In this document: positions 31,534-42,180 of the stretch, piece after piece
Numbering within the stretch: position 1 is the stretch's first letter
Layout: the number at the start of each line of letters is the position of its first letter
Assembly (NCBI GenBank): GCA_905178155.1
Contig: CAJINV010000005.1
Span: forward strand, 2,975,754 to 3,039,753
Origin: Amoebophrya sp. A120
Taxonomy: Eukaryota; Sar; Dinophyceae; Syndiniales; Amoebophryaceae
Reading direction: 5' to 3'
Length of the DNA: 64,000 nucleotides
Notes under the pieces: model-generated
The model's input: the letters and a program-made list of their open reading frames with translations, nothing else
What the model was told of the DNA's origin: nothing
The model's database searches: none
Made by a program: the position numbers and the translations under genes

Positions 31534-32351
31534 AGAAGGTTTTTGGAGTCGAAGCGGAAGGTTTTGCGGATTTTGAATAAAACTCCTGCAGTTTGGTTTG
31601 CACGACACTGTAATTTTTTTTGTGATCAGCTTGACGAGCGTACTGTTTAGAATCTCGTGAAGGGGAAATCGAGTAAAGGAGAAACAAGAAAAGGCGTGAC
31701 TGTCTGAAGTGCCTTGAACTTCTAACACCATGCGCAGGAGTTAGAAGAAAAAAAGAGAGTCCGAGGAGCTGACAGCTGTAGCTTTAAATTTGTTCAGTGT
31801 GATCCTCCACCCGTGATATTTAGATACCCTTGGTCCGCAGGCACAGTAGAGATGAACGATCTTCAAATTCCCAGTTCACTTCTAAAGATCTGGCTCTCGA
31901 TCGTGCAAAATTCCAGTTCAGTTTTAAAGATCTGACAACTGCAGTGCTATACGGCGAAAGCACCCTGATCGATGCCAAGAGATCTTCCGCGTTCTAAATC
32001 GGAAAGCGCGAGGATCTGTCGTTGGTGCAAGGTAACATTCCAAAGCCAAACGATCTAGATCACGAGGATCCGCGGACGATCTGTAAAAATATCCACGTTG
32101 ATGGAGATGTAAATATGGTCAAGTGGAAGATCATGTTGCTGTCTTTATGTTCTCGCAAACTACCATAGATTCATGATCTAAGGACGCACTGCAATTGGAA
32201 ACAAAGGTCACCAAAACTTCGAAACACTCTTCAAAACTCCTTCACAATCACGCGCAAAACACAGGGACCCTTTGAATCGGATTTTCTTCCTGATTCAAAC
32301 ACTCTACACGGGACGTGATTTAGGTTTTATCTCCACACAAAAAAACACAAG
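31534..32351. other. Upstream region of the eL8 gene
   Basis: No gene seen. It contains an imperfect direct repeat of about 27 bp at roughly 31876-31936 (TTCNNNTTCTAAAGATCTG-type blocks with CAGTTCA) and several other AGATCT-rich segments. These could be regulatory, but I cannot assign a role. Confidence 0.5.
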
Positions 32352-34015
32352 ATGCCGAAGGCTGAGATGAAGGGCAAGAAGTCTGCTGCGCAGAAGAAGA
32401 AGCTGCCGCAGGCCCCGCTGGGCGCTCCGGTCATCAAGGGAAACAAGAAGAACCCCCTGATTGAGAAGAAGGCCCGCAACTACCGCATCGGTGGCGACAT
32501 CCAGCCCAAGCGCAACCTGACCCGCTTCGTCAAATGGCCGCAGTACATCCGTTTGCAGCGCCAGAAGCGCATCTTCATGCAGCGCGCCAAGGTACAGGAG
32601 CGTGATGTGATGTGCTGTCTGGCATAATTTAAAAACACACATGTAGATTTGAACGCAAAGTTCTTTTGAGAGCAGATTTATATTTTTCTGCCTCGCATGG
32701 CGTGAAATGCGTTTTGATGCATGACAGAGTGTGCCGCTCATGCTAAAACCGCAATACCAAACTTTCTATCCAGGTCCCGCCCAGCGTTGCTCAGTTCAAC
32801 CACACCATGGACAAGTCTCAGTTCACGCAGCTGCACCGTCTGTGCAAGAAGATCGCTCCGGAGACCAAGGCCGACAAGAAGCAGCGCCTCAAGGACATGG
32901 CTGGTATTTACTTTACTATAGCTTATTTGAAGCATTACTTACTACTTGCGCGCATGAGCATAACAGAGAGAGATTTTGATGCCAGAAGGACTGCACGAGA
33001 AGCTTTTTTTTTCTGTCTCGAGCGCTATCAATTTGTACGCTCTTAAGTAGACATAGCGACGTGTTTTGGAATCTATATCCTCGTTCTATCTATGTACAAC
33101 TACTATCCCAAAATTGCCCACAGGCAAGGACAAGGAGACCGAAAACAAGTGCCCGCCGACCATCAAGTTCGGTATCAACCACGTTACGGAACTGGTCGAG
33201 TCCAAGAAGGCCAAGCTCGTCATCATCTCCCACGATGTCGACCCGATTGAGCTCGTCGTGTGGCTCCCGGCGCTGTGCCGCAAGAAGAACGTGCCGTTCT
33301 GCATCATCAAGTCCAAGTCCCGCCTCGGCCAGCTCGTCGGCCAGAAGACCTGCGCCGCCGCCTGCATCGTCAACGTCGCGAAGGAGGACCAGAAGGAACT
33401 GGTATCGAATGCAAAAATGTCTGGGTCTGGAAGGTGGGAACTTGTCATGGTAAATCTGAAGCGTGCATAGGTCTGTGTTGCATGAGTGCAAAAAGCTGCC
33501 CACTTTCGACCAAGTTGGGAGGGAGTTTCTCATGCAGGATAGGCATGGCGGAGACCTCGCAGAGTCTGTCATGCTACGTCCCGCATTCCAGGCCTCATGG
33601 GTCATCGAAAATCTGCATGACAAGTTTACACTCTTCCACACCCAGACATTTTTGCACTTGATGACTGGAAGTGCTGTGCGAATCCAGCATGTCCGCCTTC
33701 AACGAAAACAAGGAGGTCAGCCGCAAGTGGGGCGGAGGTAATGAGAACAGATCTTTTAGATATTTGGTGTTTGCATGATGTGTTACAAGACGCAGTTGGA
33801 GTAGAGGTTTATTTTTCTTTTTTCCGCATGAATAGTTGTGGATGAACAAGTGATCGTTTTGCATAGGACAAAGTGGTGAGTTGTACTATCACAAATGCAA
33901 TACAAAAAACCAACTTATTTCAGGTCTCGTCGGCCGCAAGTCCAACCACGTGCAGCGCCGTCGCCAGGCTGCCTTGGAGAAGGAACTGGCCAAGAAGACC
34001 GGTCTGATGATGTAA
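32352..34015 (+). CDS. RPL7A: 60S ribosomal protein eL8 (L7a)
   Basis: Five exons (32352-32591, 32774-32903, 33124-33402, 33669-33737, 33924-34015) total 810 bp, giving 269 residues, the normal size for eL8. It is a large-subunit ribosomal protein of the L7Ae RNA-binding family. Visible landmarks are the basic N-terminus with [22 protein letters not shown], the [10 protein letters not shown] segment, and the L7Ae core [20 protein letters not shown], then [17 protein letters not shown] and [13 protein letters not shown]. Introns 1, 2 and 4 are ordinary GT-AG; intron 3 is a family A introner element. So even an essential, highly expressed housekeeping gene tolerates an element within its conserved domain, which implies efficient removal. 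The start is the first ATG of the frame, preceded by an A-rich leader. Confidence 0.97.
33403..33663. mobile_element. Introner element, family A
   Basis: Perfect duplication ACTGG. Starts TATCGAATGCAAAAATGTCT and ends TTTTTGCACTTGATG. Interrupts the eL8 gene and joins [12 protein letters not shown]. Confidence 0.94.
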
Positions 34016-35073
34016 GTTGTGACGATCAACAACGACTCCACCTTCGGTTATTTCTTGAGGAGGGAACAAAAATTGTCAGCTTTTCGTCTGCGCAACGTGG
34101 TACTCTGTTGAAGTTGTATCGAAGAACATCCGTGCTGCACGCAAGTTGCATTCACGTGCAGCTCTTGTGAAGATGCAGAGGAGACGGAAAAATTGACGAG
34201 AAAACCTAAATTCATCTATCAGAGAAGGAAACGATGAAAACTGTCCCAGAGTGTCGAACCTAGAATCGCAAATCCGAATTCAACAAAAAAAGAGGAGAGC
34301 ATCAGCTTCTGAATTTTTCAGAGGTGGTGATGGCAGCATCCGCGCGACATATGATCTTGTGTCGGCTGTGATGGTGAGCGTTTTATCTGTGTTCGCGGTA
34401 CTTATCCGTGCTGAGAAGAAAGGCACGCGTTTGTCGGCCTATTCGTCGCTACACCGGTTTGTGCCAGTCTAAACATCTTTTATTTTATCGTGTACCAGCG
34501 AGTTTCGGTGCAACTGCAGTTCCATGTACGCTTCTTTTTCGAGCGTTTTTTTGGCACGCGCTCCTTGCACTCTCCAGATCTACTGTGCGCTCCGAAGACG
34601 GCGCGGCTTAGAAGCCCGAGCCGGTGAGAAAATCTAGCCCAGCGCCTGGGGTTTAGCCTGGATCCGCGCGGTCCAACTGCGTCGATATTTGTGTCACCTG
34701 CATTTGATCTGTTAGGTTTCCGACGACCGCCTGTTTTGATGTATGATGGTTTTGATGTTTTTGTATGGCAGCGCACGCGGAACTTTCAAAGACCGAGATC
34801 CATCTCCTACTCTTCTTGCGCAACGGAGTGTTATCTTCCTGCATCTGCAAGATTCATTACAGCTACAGTGGTGACTATCAGCGGACTAGTTTAGCTGGAG
34901 TACGTAGAACGCGCGTGAGCGAGGTTTTTTTCTTTAGAACTTCAACAGAGGCTCACTACCTGTATAGGCGCCGTACAATGAAGCTTTCTGCTTTCGGTTG
35001 GGACGATTTTTTTGTTGAAGCCTCGCATTGATCTCTATCGTCTCGAATTCCTTCCCCGACCCCGAAACCAAAA
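34016..35073. other. Intergenic, no supported gene
   Basis: Contains the 3' flank of eL8 and the upstream region of the next gene. Open frames at 34251-34472 and 34765-35031 have no recognisable content. Near 34168 it has TTGTGAAGATGCAGAGG, also found after the TFIIS-like gene. Confidence 0.55.
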
Positions 35074-38000
35074 ATGTTGTCTCGAAGGAGAGGACCTTAC
35101 TCCGACCTACCCGCAAGACGGTGCATCACGGTGTGCGCGGTTTTGATGCTGCACGCGTCTTGTGGTGGTTGCAGGAGGGTATTCTTTAACAGTATCCTGC
35201 CCGCAGCCATCGATCCCGAGGAGTCGGTGCTCGGGCACAGGCCCGCAGACTTTGTTCGCCACCGCCGGGAGTCGATGTTGTTTTTGCCCGAAAATTTTCA
35301 GCAAGAGGAGGATCTAGCAGTAGAAGTGCGATCGCGGGAGGAAGAAGCGCCAGTGATTCAAGCTCGACCTCCATTTCCCGTGGCGAATACTCAACAAGTC
35401 GAACAAGAACGTCAGCCAAAGAACCCGGCAGTGTCGTGCTACTTGCCAACACAAGAGCAGCTGCCGGGGGGCGGTGGCGACCCCCTTCGCGATAATGATC
35501 TAGTACTTCCAGGTTTTCTTGCGACGAGCCATGCATCACTATCCGCGCGTGGAGGCGGGGAAGATGACGACAGAGATAGACAAAGACCTACCTTCATTGC
35601 GTATCCTGAGGAAAAACGTACCCACACCAGGGTCAAGATGAGGATCTCGCAACACAAATCGAGAAGTTTTGGGGGTCCAGCATGACAAGTTCGTCTAGGT
35701 ATTGCAGTGCAGTTTAGCAAGCACAGCCGCAACACAAATCCATCTACTCATCCTGTCGACAGTATTGCAAAGCGCAAAACGTGATTGGAAATGCCTCGCA
35801 TGTGTATGCGCATTACAAATCTTCCTGTAGCTGCAAATCTGCATTACAACTCTGGCGTGGGTACGTTTTTACTCAGGATACCTTCATCGCGGCGCCCTTC
35901 GTCCCGGAGACAGTTGCTTCGTCCAGCGGCGAGGGCTGCATATCAAATGTAAAAATGTCTGGGTCTGGAAGAATGCAACTTGTGATGCTGCGTTTGGATT
36001 CCAAAAAAATCTGTATTGCATGAGTACCAAAGGAAATACAATTTTTGCTACGCTGAGAAGGCATCTGTCATGCGGAATAGGCATCAAGAAGCCCCCAGAA
36101 AATCTGTATTGCTAGGGTATGCATCACAGACATCATGGCTCATGCAAAACGCGCATGACAAGTGTCAGAATCTTCCAGACCCAGACACTTTTGCACTTGA
36201 TACTGCACCCCCGCAAGCATTTCGCGTGGGGCTCCTTTCGAGGCGGGCGGGCACCACGATGTAGCGCCGGAGAGCCCCGTGGTTGTGTGTCGCGAGAGCC
36301 AGAGCGACCTGCCATCGGGCGATGTATCTGCTAGGGGTTCCGGTTCTTTCCCGTCGGAGTCCACAGCAGCGCCCGCAGACACTACAGTGGAGGAGGCCGT
36401 GCTGACGGAGCGGCAGGATGTTGAGCGTCCGCTTGAAATAGTTGCGGCTGTTCGTCCCCCGGAAGTAGTTGCAGGTCCTCTGCCAGAGCAGAACCGAAAC
36501 AACGCCCCGGAACAACAACATCGAGCGGACCGCGAAGAGGACCGGATTTACCTCCCGCCCGGGGAGCCTCTGGGCAAATTGCCCCGGTCGCGGAAGCAGT
36601 CGAAGAGTAGTAGCGGTGTCGGCAACGAGATCAAGCTGTTCTGGGACGGTGGATTGTCTTGGGACGGCTTCTCGTCCAGCAGTGAGGACGAGGATGAAGA
36701 CGACGAGCGTGACGGTCGCTCCCACCCCGGAGTCGAGTCCGAAGACGGGTCGTGCCTGCACAGACATGCGAAGGGCACCCGGAGAAGCAGAGCCGCAACC
36801 TACCTCGTCGGCCGAAAACCTAAATTCTTTCTCCTCAAATTCACTTCCGCCGCCTCCGCAGAGCCGATAGAAACGCCACGGGAGTACGTTTCCACCATGG
36901 AACTGAAAGACATCCGAGACGACATGCAGTTTTACTATTTGCGCACCGTGGACTTTCTCCAGCCGAATGGAAGAATGGAGAAAATTTCATTTGACAATAG
37001 ACCCTGCATCACTGCTGGGGACCTCGACTTCAGCTGCGGACCTTCGGGGGGAGGAGGAGCTGCTGCGAACAAGCAGGTGGATAAAAGTTCTTGTGTTGAC
37101 GATTATTATCAAGAGGAGAGAAAGACGTTCCAAAGTTCCACCGCCGGCAGTACTACGGGTAGCAGCTGCAGCACTTCGAACGATAATCGGCCTTCCTTCG
37201 TAGTGGATGAAGAAACAGAAACACCTACTACAGCAAAGCGGTCACTACAGACGAGGACCCTCCTGCTCGTCTTTGGCACCGGAAGAAGCACCGTGAAGGA
37301 ATTTCTCCACTTCTGGCAAGGCATTTTCGGAAAGCTGGAGCAGGAACACACTGACTATCCACAGAGAAAAACCCATGCACATCCAATTTGTCATGCAAAA
37401 CACGTCAAGCCACAGGGTAAATAAGCAGCAGTGGAAACCTAAGCTTTCCGGGAAGTCTTTTGCGCTTCTTTGTAAAGTTTTCATACCTTGTTCGAAGTAC
37501 CAGAAACAATTGAGAGGTGGCAATAGAGGTTGGAGTGAAAGAGGAAAAATAAGAAATATCTTCGACGGACGTATAAAGTCATGCGTTTGTCATGCAAAAA
37601 ATGGATGTGGATGGGTTTTTTTCTGTGGATACGGACAAGTCCACGTACGGCGCCGTCACACTGGCCGCCCGGTTTCCGCGCTCGTTGCGGCTCGGTTTGC
37701 CGAGCGGGTTCGTAAGGAATAGCTTCGGAACGCGAGTGAGAGACCAGGATGCAGCGGTAAATCTACTGACTAGTAGTTCTTGGTCGTCCATGCCCTCAAC
37801 CTTGAAGCACCACGCGCAGGCCCGGAGTGCACCTTGTTCTTCCACCGGCTCCCCATCCTCAAGTAGCTGCAGTAAGAATGCCCGTCTGCTCCGTCCGTAC
37901 TTCATTGACCGCGAACAAGGGCTGGCAGAGCAACGAGAACAGATCGAGAAGCACATCTGGCCGGCGTTACTGCAGGAGGCGAACGGGGTGTTGAAGGAAT

Positions 38001-38587
38001 TCCTGCACTTACCCGTGTTCGGGTCTGAGGAGCACGAGCGGCCGCGGGTCGCGATGAAGTTTCTCGAGCAACTAATTTACCTGATCGAGAGCAATTCGGC
38101 GTGGTCTATGTTTGAATTACCGGTGGAACGGCCGAAACAAAAGTTTCCTCTTCGGCGGCGGGAGCACCAGGTGCCGCCCTTTAATATCCACCCTGGCGCA
38201 GCAGCAGTAGAGCAGCTCTCTCCCGAGGCGAAGAAAGTAGCGAATGATCACGCCGCACTCCTGGAGAAACAGTTCGCTGCGAAGTGGGATTTGAGTTTGG
38301 AGAAGCGGACAATGCTGAGGATGTTGGAAGTCCACGACAAAAACAGCTTGTTTCCCGTGTTTATGTTCTGGTTCGCAAACCCCGAAAAGGAGTCGGTCGA
38401 ATGGGTGGAAATACAAATCGAGTTCTCGGAGGAAAGTTCCACTTTTTTGTTGCGGTTTTCCGACCTGTATCGGATGTGCAGAAGTTGTGATGTACTTATC
38501 ATCTCACGAGCTAGAAGTACTTGTTGTATCATCATGCATGCGGAAGTATCAGACTCTGCTCCTGAACATCACACAGAGTTAGGATAA
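35074..38587 (+). CDS. Unrecognised protein with signal-like N-terminus, 891 aa
   Basis: Four exons (35074-35601, 35892-35940, 36208-37355, 37637-38587) sum to 2676 bp. I do not recognise the family. The start ATG is followed by a short hydrophobic stretch (CITVCAVLMLHASCGG), suggesting a signal peptide. The first half is acidic and low in complexity (SSSSEDEDEDDERDG). More structured segments are YLVGRKPKFFLLKF, DIRDDMQFYYLRTVDFLQ and a predicted helical C-terminal part (EQREQIEKHIWPALLQEANG, VFGSEEHERPRVAMKFLEQL). The end could be followed by another exon, since GT dinucleotides lie just before the stop. All three introns are introner elements and the frame closes exactly. No function is proposed. 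Confidence 0.7.
35602..35880. mobile_element. Introner element, family B, 11-bp duplication
   Basis: Starts TATCCTGAGGAAAAACGTAC and ends GTACGTTTTTACTCAGGATA. Unlike the others it is flanked by an 11-bp repeat, CCTTCATTGCG/CCTTCATCGCG. Removing it with one copy restores RPTFIA/APFVPE. Confidence 0.92.
35941..36202. mobile_element. Introner element, family A
   Basis: Perfect duplication CTGCA. Starts TATCAAATGTAAAAATGTCT and ends CACTTTTGCACTTGATA. Joins SGEGC/TPASISR. Confidence 0.94.
37356..37631. mobile_element. Introner element, family G
   Basis: Starts TATCCACAGAGAAAAACCCA and ends TGGGTTTTTTTCTGTGGATA. Flanks CTGAC/CGGAC. It is the only copy of this family in the window. Joins LEQEHT/DKSTYGA. 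Confidence 0.9.
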
Positions 38588-40036
38588 GTATTTTGTTTTC
38601 GTTTTCTCAACTATTTTCTCATGCAATTTTTTAATACTAGCGTCGTTAGAGTTACAGCACAACTTTTGCCATGTGCATAGGCACGAGGGCGCGAACTCGC
38701 ACGACGCGGGAATACGTTTCGTGGAAGCGCGACGGAATCACGCCAGCGGGTGGAGCCGGCGGCAGTTGCAGCGCTCCTGCGACGCAAGGCGTTCGAAATT
38801 GTCTATGTCGGAAGTGTTGGTGATGGAGCCCGAACCCTGGTGAAAAAAAACTGCCGGCGTACAACCTCCCTTGATGGAGTTTTTCGGCGTGCAACATTGT
38901 TCCGGGCGTGCAACATCGTTCCGGGAAAGTTATGCAGCGTACTTGTGATTGTGAACATTTTCTTACTCTCAGCAGTTCTTTCTCTGAAGATGCAGTATTA
39001 TGTCTGACGAAAATAGAAATTAAGATTATACGGTTTTCGTACCTGCACCACAGGGTCGCTACAAGCTGAAACAACGCAGTCTTATGCGGCGTGTGGCTAC
39101 GACAACGTATCCAGATTCGGATTTTACCATTTTTCAAAAAGCTCCAGCTCTGTGCCTCCACCTGCATGCTTTTTTGAGAATTTCCCTTCCAGTCTCGCCC
39201 GCTCCCGCATTAATGCGTGTTGCAAGGTCTCGTGGTAGCTCTGGGCGGTTCGACTATATCTTGTATCAGTTTTGGAGGAGAGCATATGTAAAACCGGTAT
39301 AGCAAAGCAGTTTCTACAGGTACAAAATTATTCAGGTGTGCTGACGACGATACTTTTACTTTACACGGACTGAGTACGCGTAGGACAACGCGTCGGGGCC
39401 TTGCAGTCGATATTTTGCATTTGCATACAAAGCGCTAGAATACAGTAGAGGTGTATAATAAATTTGCACAGTGAGTTTCTCTGCCAGATAAGGCTGCGGC
39501 AAGGCTCGCTTGTTTCCGCGGGCGGCGGCAGAATTTTTATATTCTGAAGCATCATTATCAACATTGTTTGTAGTTGTACTTACTTACTTCGCAGAATTTG
39601 AAAATCAAAATTGCAAAAGACGATCAGGGCTGCTCCAAGTTATTGTTCAGTTCGATTGTTCTCGGACAAATGCGACGCTCGTCAGCAACCCGAGGATCGC
39701 TGGAAATTACGAGAAGCTCATTTCTGTTCCCCATGTTGCTCCTTTTTTTTTTGCAAACACTACGACTACTCGGAGTCGTCCGATGCAGTGCAAATCAATT
39801 CACTGGCACTCTGTTTTTGGCTTTTCTTCCGGAGGGATGATAGCAAGAGTTCTTCTGAGTGATGTGAAAGTACGAGGGCGAAGATACGTTTTGCGTACGA
39901 GTCTGATGTGGCTGCTTTGCTGCATCTTACGTGCAAATTAATATGCGAGTAACAATAAGCAACACACACAAGTAACTGACAAGATGGTCAACATGATGCG
40001 AAAGATAAAGTAAAAAGCCACAATGCGTCGATAGTC
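38588..40036. other. Intergenic, no supported gene
   Basis: About 1.4 kb. A minus-strand open frame of 171 codons (38652-39167) has no recognisable content. A short direct repeat GTGCAACAT(T/C)GTTCCGGG occurs twice near 38890-38931. Confidence 0.55.
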
Positions 40037-42180
40037 ATGAAGGGTCTTCATCTCAACATCTTTTCCATCTTTGCCATTACCGCACGACGACCACCCTTAC
40101 TCCGAATGAAGACCACTTCCGAGCGTCATCTCCCTGTCTGGGCGTTTCTCTCCATCCTTCTTCGTCTCGTCTTCCTGCGGACGGTCGAACAAAGCATGAC
40201 CCAAAACTTGAGTTATGCTTTGTTCAATGAAGGAGTTGATGAACAACCACTAGGTGCACCCTCTACTCGACGTCATCAACAACATCCCGCAACACGTAGA
40301 ACATCAACAATGTTCCCCTTCGTTGCCGCCGGCACCACGCGGGTTCTCGATCCGGGCGGCATGCTGGTCGATTCGTGTCGAACCCAGGTCTGCTCCAACA
40401 ACCAAAACATGGCGAAACTAAAGATCGCCCTGGAGCAGATCGAAACCCCGCCGCAAGTGAACCAGATCATTATCGAGGTGGAACCGTTTCACGACGATCC
40501 GCAAAAGGACAGAGTTTGGGAATCGCTACAAGGGGATCAGCTGCTACACGAGAAGGCGGTGTCCAGACTCCGCGACTGCGAGAACAACATGGCGGAAGAT
40601 AAAAAACCCTGCCCCTACGCGTACGTGGTGTTAGATTCGCACCCCAAGGTATGGATGTGTCAGAGTTGAAATCGACAAAGTTGAAATAATTTGTCATGCA
40701 TAAATCTGTCTTCGGTTGTGTAGTGGTTTCGGTCGGTTTAGCATTACAAATTATTTCAACTTTGACGATTTCAAACCTGACGCTTCCATACAAGGCGGAA
40801 CTGGATCCGACGGTGGTGACGGAGGCACAAGAGAAATTCTCCTTTTCCCTATCACAGTGAAAAATGCCCCCCACCCCCGAAATTGCAAGAATTTGCGATG
40901 CGAAGTTTCCAAATGAAAGCTTTTTGTCATGCATGAAAGGAGTACGAATCTTTCTGATGCAGATTCTAGTCGTGTTTCGCATCGCTTGCATGACAAGCAC
41001 CGCTCTTGCTGGGATCTGTTGCAATACAAATTTTTGCTATTCACGATCGGAAATCTGTGATGCTGATACACGCAAGAGGGCGAATGTTTCATTTGGAAAG
41101 ATTTGCAATACAAATGCTTTCAAGTTCGGGGGTGGGGGCATTTTTCATTGTAATATTCCCAGTTCGGGATCGCGGTGGCGCTCAGTGCGAAAACGGACTT
41201 CAACTGCATGCGGGAGCATCTCCGGGTGTTCCTCAGAAACATTGCCGACCACAACTGGACTTCGCACATGCACTGGGTGCCCTACTTGCTTCCGCAAGTG
41301 CTGGACGCGGCGGTGGCGCAACGCGAGGACATGTGTAGTCGGGGATCTGGTTCTTTACCTTCCTCGCCAGAAGGTATTTTCAACGCGGATGGGACACGAA
41401 TTGCAGCAGAATCGGCGGCGACCAGTATCACCGAAGATTTTCTCACGTTGTTCTCCTCCTTCTCGAACCGACTGCACACGGCGTTTTTCCTGAAGTCGGA
41501 GATTCTCCTCCCCTTGGGGTTCATGGCGGCGTTCGCGATGTGCACCCTGCTGGTTCTGTACATTTTGTTCGTGACCGTGGCGCCGCCGCCGGCGAGACCG
41601 CCTTCCCGGGTGGAGCCGGGAGACTACCAGCTCACGGATGGACAGGTTTTTAATAGTGAGACTGGTTTACTTAGTAAGGCTTTCATGCATCAGAAACAGA
41701 ATGAAGTTGATGTAGTTTCGTCTTTCTATTACGTCGTGTTGCGCATGGCAAAGTGAATACCCCGTGACAAATATGTTCCAGGGCGTCGTGGTTCGTTTCG
41801 CGCCCGCGTCTGACGCGCCGGTGGTCGGGGAATTAGAATCCGGGGAGGTCGACCTCACCGTCGTGTCCGTGCACGAGAACGCGTGGCTCGAGATTTCGCT
41901 CCCGTATCCGGGCTGGATAGAGATCGAAGCGTTGGTGGCGCAGGGGGAGAAAGGTGGTACGTCAAATCGCGGCGCAGAAGACACAAAAGATGCGCAGAGG
42001 GGGCAAAATCACACATACACCCCGCGGGACGACTCCTTCCAGGAGGCGGATGATCACTCCGGGTCTTACGGCGGCGGGGTGTCGTCTCCGGAAGTTGTAG
42101 ACGGGAGTTTTAGTGGGGAATCTAGTGCTGGTGCGAGGCACAGGATACTGGAGAAAACGATGGCGCGGGAGAATGGTTGA
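40037..42180 (+). CDS. Signal-anchored protein with one membrane helix and SH3-like C-terminus
   Basis: Four exons (40037-40649, 40796-40849, 41161-41645, 41782-42180) total 1551 bp, giving 516 residues. The family is not recognised. The N-terminus has a hydrophobic segment (VWAFLSILLRLVFL) that could be a signal peptide. A soluble part with several cysteines follows (VDSCRTQVCSNNQNMAK). A membrane helix LPLGFMAAFAMCTLLVLYIL lies in the third exon, and after it a Pro-rich turn. The last exon encodes a segment typical of bacterial-type SH3 folds: VVVRFAPASDAPVVGELESG and AWLEISLPYPGWIEIEAL. Topology suggests a luminal N-terminal part and a cytosolic SH3-like tail. Two introns are introner elements, and the third (41646-41781) is an ordinary GT-AG intron. 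Role unknown. Confidence 0.68.
40650..40790. mobile_element. Introner element, family C (short)
   Basis: Perfect duplication CAAGG. Starts TATGGATGTGTCAGAGTTGA and ends TTCAAACCTGACGCTTCCAT then A. At 141 bp it is half the length of the other family C copies, so it is an internally deleted form. This insertion can be read as a GT-AG intron (AAG|GTATGG ... CAAG). Confidence 0.94.
40850..41155. mobile_element. Introner element, family F
   Basis: Perfect duplication TTCCC. Starts TATCACAGTGAAAAATGCCC and ends GGGCATTTTTCATTGTAATA. Joins EKFSFS/QFGIAVAL. Confidence 0.93.

Noticed and set aside
38652-39167. 171-codon minus-strand open frame
   Set aside because: Cys/Arg/His-rich translation without motifs, on the strand opposite to all neighbours. 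Likely chance.
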